Positions 22,601 through 23,401 of a stretch of DNA of 23,401 bases are shown piece after piece. The translations under genes were made by a program, and so were the position numbers. The notes beneath the pieces were generated by a model that worked only from the letters and a program-made list of their open reading frames with translations, was not told the DNA's origin and searched no databases. Each line of letters begins with the position of its first letter. Position 1 is the first letter of the stretch. This stretch comes from CAYJGJ01 sp964367585 (lineage in GTDB: Bacteria > Bacillota > Clostridia > Peptostreptococcales > Anaerovoracaceae), in the NCBI GenBank assembly GCA_964367585.1, contig CAYIYH010000016.1:1-23401 (forward strand). The letters run 5' to 3'.

Positions 22601-23169
22601 ACGACATAAATGTACTAGTTATGGATACAGAAGTATACTCTAATACAGGCGGACAAGCTTCTAAAGGAACTGTTAGGGGTGCAATAGCAAAATTTGCGGC
22701 TAGCGGTAAAAGAGTCAAGAAAAAGGACCTTGGAATGATGGCAATGAACTACGGTTATGTCTATGTAGCACAAGTAGCTATGGGATACGATCAAGCTCAA
22801 ACGCTTAAAGCTATCAGGGAAGCGGAAGCTTATCCCGGACCATCAATCGTAATTGCTTACACACCTTGTATCGAACATGGTATCAAGGTTGGAATGTCAA
22901 ATGTACAAGAACATATGAAGAATGCTGTTGAATCAGGATACTGGCACTTGTATAGATACAATCCATTGCTAAAAGAAGAAGGCAAGAATCCTTTCCAATT
23001 AGACTCTAAGCCTCCTACGAAAGACTTAAAAGAACACATGAAGGGTGAAAATAGATACGCTTCATTGAGCATACTATATCCTGAGATTGCAGAAGAATTG
23101 TTTGATAAAGCAGTAGTAGATGCGAAAGAAAGATATGAATCTTATTTAAGATTATGTGATTCAAAATAA
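19645..23169 (+). CDS. nifJ: Pyruvate:ferredoxin (flavodoxin) oxidoreductase, homodimeric type
   Basis: The 1174-residue enzyme oxidises pyruvate with CoA to acetyl-CoA and CO2, reducing ferredoxin in the cytoplasm. The single-chain domain order is complete. The N-terminal pyruvate-binding domain has Y-P-I-T-P-S-S, then the transketolase C-terminal-like and gamma domains follow. Two [4Fe-4S] motifs lie at C688/C691/C694/C698 and C747/C750/C753/C757. The TPP domain has its proximal cluster cysteines C814 and C817 and the G-D-G-W motif (966-969). The length is typical for PFOR. GGAGG lies 5 bases before the ATG at 19645; the in-frame GTG at 19633 overlaps that ribosome binding site region and is not preferred. 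Expression should depend on sigma-54 (19557-19572). Its reduced ferredoxin would feed the hydrogenase operon. No clear terminator follows. Confidence 0.97.
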   Translation: MAKKMEVMDGNQAAAYISYAFTEVAGIYPITPSSQMAEHVDEWASKGKKNIFGTTVNVVEMQSEGGAAGTVHGSLQSGALTSTYTASQGLLLMIPNMYKIAGELLPSVFHVSARTLSAHALSIFGDHSDVMSCRMTGFAMLAASSPQEVMDMGAVAHLSTIKGKLPFLHFFDGFRTSHEQQKIDVLDYDDLAPLVDMDAVDSFRKKSLNPEHPSTRGTTVNPDIFFQCRESCNEYFDNLPEIVEGYMEEINKLTGRNYKLFEYYGAEDAEHVIIAMCSITDVIKETVDYLCAQGKKVGLINVHLYRPFSAKHFLSAIPKTAKKIAVLDRTKEPGAVGEPLYQDVSSLFKREGIDIQVVGGRYGLSSKDTTPSHMAAVYETLEQSNPKDNFTVAIDDDVYFSSLEVKNAVSLDTQGLTACKIWGLGSDGTVGANKNSIKIIGDTTELYSQAYFVYDSKKSNGLTQSHLRFGKDPIRSPYLVTEADFVGVHNQSYVDKYDLAKDLKPGGTFLLNTSWTVEELDEKLPAYMKRQLAEKNANFYVVDATAAAKRLGLGSRTNTVLQAAFFNLVNIIPIDKAVDEMKKAIHKTYYVKKGQKVVDMNNAAVDEGLNAAIKIEIPANWKDAKDVVKEIDAPDFIKDIVIPMNRQEGNDLPVSILKKHGTTDGTWMSGTTKYEKRGAASEVPLWKCENCIQCNQCAYVCPHAAIRPILLDDVEVKNGPETFVTKAAVGKDLAKYQYRMQVSPFDCTGCGSCVKVCPSKEKALEMTSFESQTFEHDNWNYGVETVTIKKDVVNDKTVKMTQFAKPYFEFSGACSGCGQTPYIKLITQLFGNSMIVGNASGCSSAYGGSTPATPYCTDKKGHGPAWAMSLFEDNAEYSYGFLLGHNAVKNQVIQKVEALIEKGVAVEESKQYLENKDRLQESKAATENLVKAIEKAENRNLAKTEIDFLLQNREYISKKSVWAFGGDGWAYDIGYGGLDHVLASGDDINVLVMDTEVYSNTGGQASKGTVRGAIAKFAASGKRVKKKDLGMMAMNYGYVYVAQVAMGYDQAQTLKAIREAEAYPGPSIVIAYTPCIEHGIKVGMSNVQEHMKNAVESGYWHLYRYNPLLKEEGKNPFQLDSKPPTKDLKEHMKGENRYASLSILYPEIAEELFDKAVVDAKERYESYLRLCDSK

Positions 23170-23323
23170 AATATGTAGTATATTACGATACTATATCTAA
23201 ATAATAATGAATATATAAATATATTGATCTACGTATTTTTGTAAAACTCTATGAAAGATGAAAGGGGGTATTTTCTGTTTTGCAAAAGTTACATATTTTC
23301 AAAACCAAATAGCATGTCAATTA

Positions 23324-23351
23324 ATAATAATAATAATATTATTATTATTAT
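23324..23351. repeat. Perfect 28-bp AT palindrome (TAA/TTA triplet repeats)
   Basis: A run of AAT-type triplets turns into ATT-type triplets at 23337/23338, forming a perfect 28-bp palindrome. There is no T run behind it, so it is not a typical terminator. It lies 36 bases upstream of the next gene's ATG and could form a hairpin in that gene's leader. Confidence 0.8.
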
Positions 23352-23387
23352 ATAAATTATAGTTATATGAAAGAATAGGTGAATAAA

Positions 23388-23401
23388 ATGAAAAAAGTAT
23401 T
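23388..23401 (+). CDS. Start of the next gene (partial; four full codons visible)
   Basis: ATG at 23388 follows an AGGTG ribosome binding site at about 8 bases and opens with M-K-K-V before the window ends. A Met-Lys-Lys start is common for both cytoplasmic and exported proteins, so the product cannot be judged. Confidence 0.5.

Noticed and set aside
1..23401. CRISPR arrays, insertion sequences, phage genes or integrases
   Set aside because: I saw no regularly spaced repeats, transposase or integrase motifs anywhere in the window; the only repeats are the local ones listed.

Overview
The window looks like chromosomal DNA of a strictly anaerobic, low-GC Firmicute (class Clostridia). The evidence is AT-rich intergenic DNA, strong AGGAGG-type ribosome binding sites, [FeFe] hydrogenases, pyruvate:ferredoxin oxidoreductase, a Rex operator and corrinoid methyl-transfer genes. 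I cannot name the species from the sequence alone.

Layout. (1) 1-4270: the N-terminal part of a secreted surface protein (minus strand). Then a repeat-rich, gene-free stretch with a terminator, a MurE-like Mur ligase lacking the usual third-residue specificity motif, a class I aminotransferase, and a degenerate tRNA-Lys(CUU). (2) 4270-5615: two small plus-strand genes, a GNAT acetyltransferase and a GyrI-like ligand-binding protein. (3) 5663-10303: a minus-strand hydrogen module. In transcription order it holds a thioredoxin-like [2Fe-2S] ferredoxin, a sensory [FeFe] hydrogenase with a PAS domain (HydS), a PP2C/SpoIIE-type phosphatase (HsfB) and a catalytic-looking group B [FeFe] hydrogenase. 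It is headed by a promoter and a nearly perfect Rex operator. (4) 10329-17415: a corrinoid methyl-transfer region. It contains a reductive activator (RACE), a divergent DUF1638 protein, a PocR-domain AraC regulator, a corrinoid protein, a UroD/MtaA-type methyltransferase fused to a thioredoxin-like domain, and a COG0523 GTPase. It ends in a clear terminator. Tandem AraC-type half-sites next to an extended -10 box sit in front of the corrinoid protein. (5) 17457-23169: a sigma-54-dependent activator with an N-terminal cysteine cluster, then pyruvate:ferredoxin oxidoreductase behind a textbook -24/-12 promoter. (6) 23170-23401: an AT palindrome and the first codons of the next gene.

How the parts may work together (inference). 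PFOR makes reduced ferredoxin from pyruvate, and the group B hydrogenase can discharge that ferredoxin as H2. HydS plus HsfB would read H2 or redox state, and Rex would read NADH/NAD+. The corrinoid protein, methyltransferase and RACE activator form a methyl-transfer module whose substrate is unknown, because no recognised substrate:corrinoid methyltransferase (MtaB, MttB/MtgB, MtmB or MtbB type) lies in the window. The main points for follow-up are the redox-fused, His-deficient methyltransferase and its partners, the H2-sensing operon under a Rex site, the sigma-54/PFOR pair, the unusual MurE-like ligase, and the repeat cluster with a possible plus-strand transcript at 468-723.
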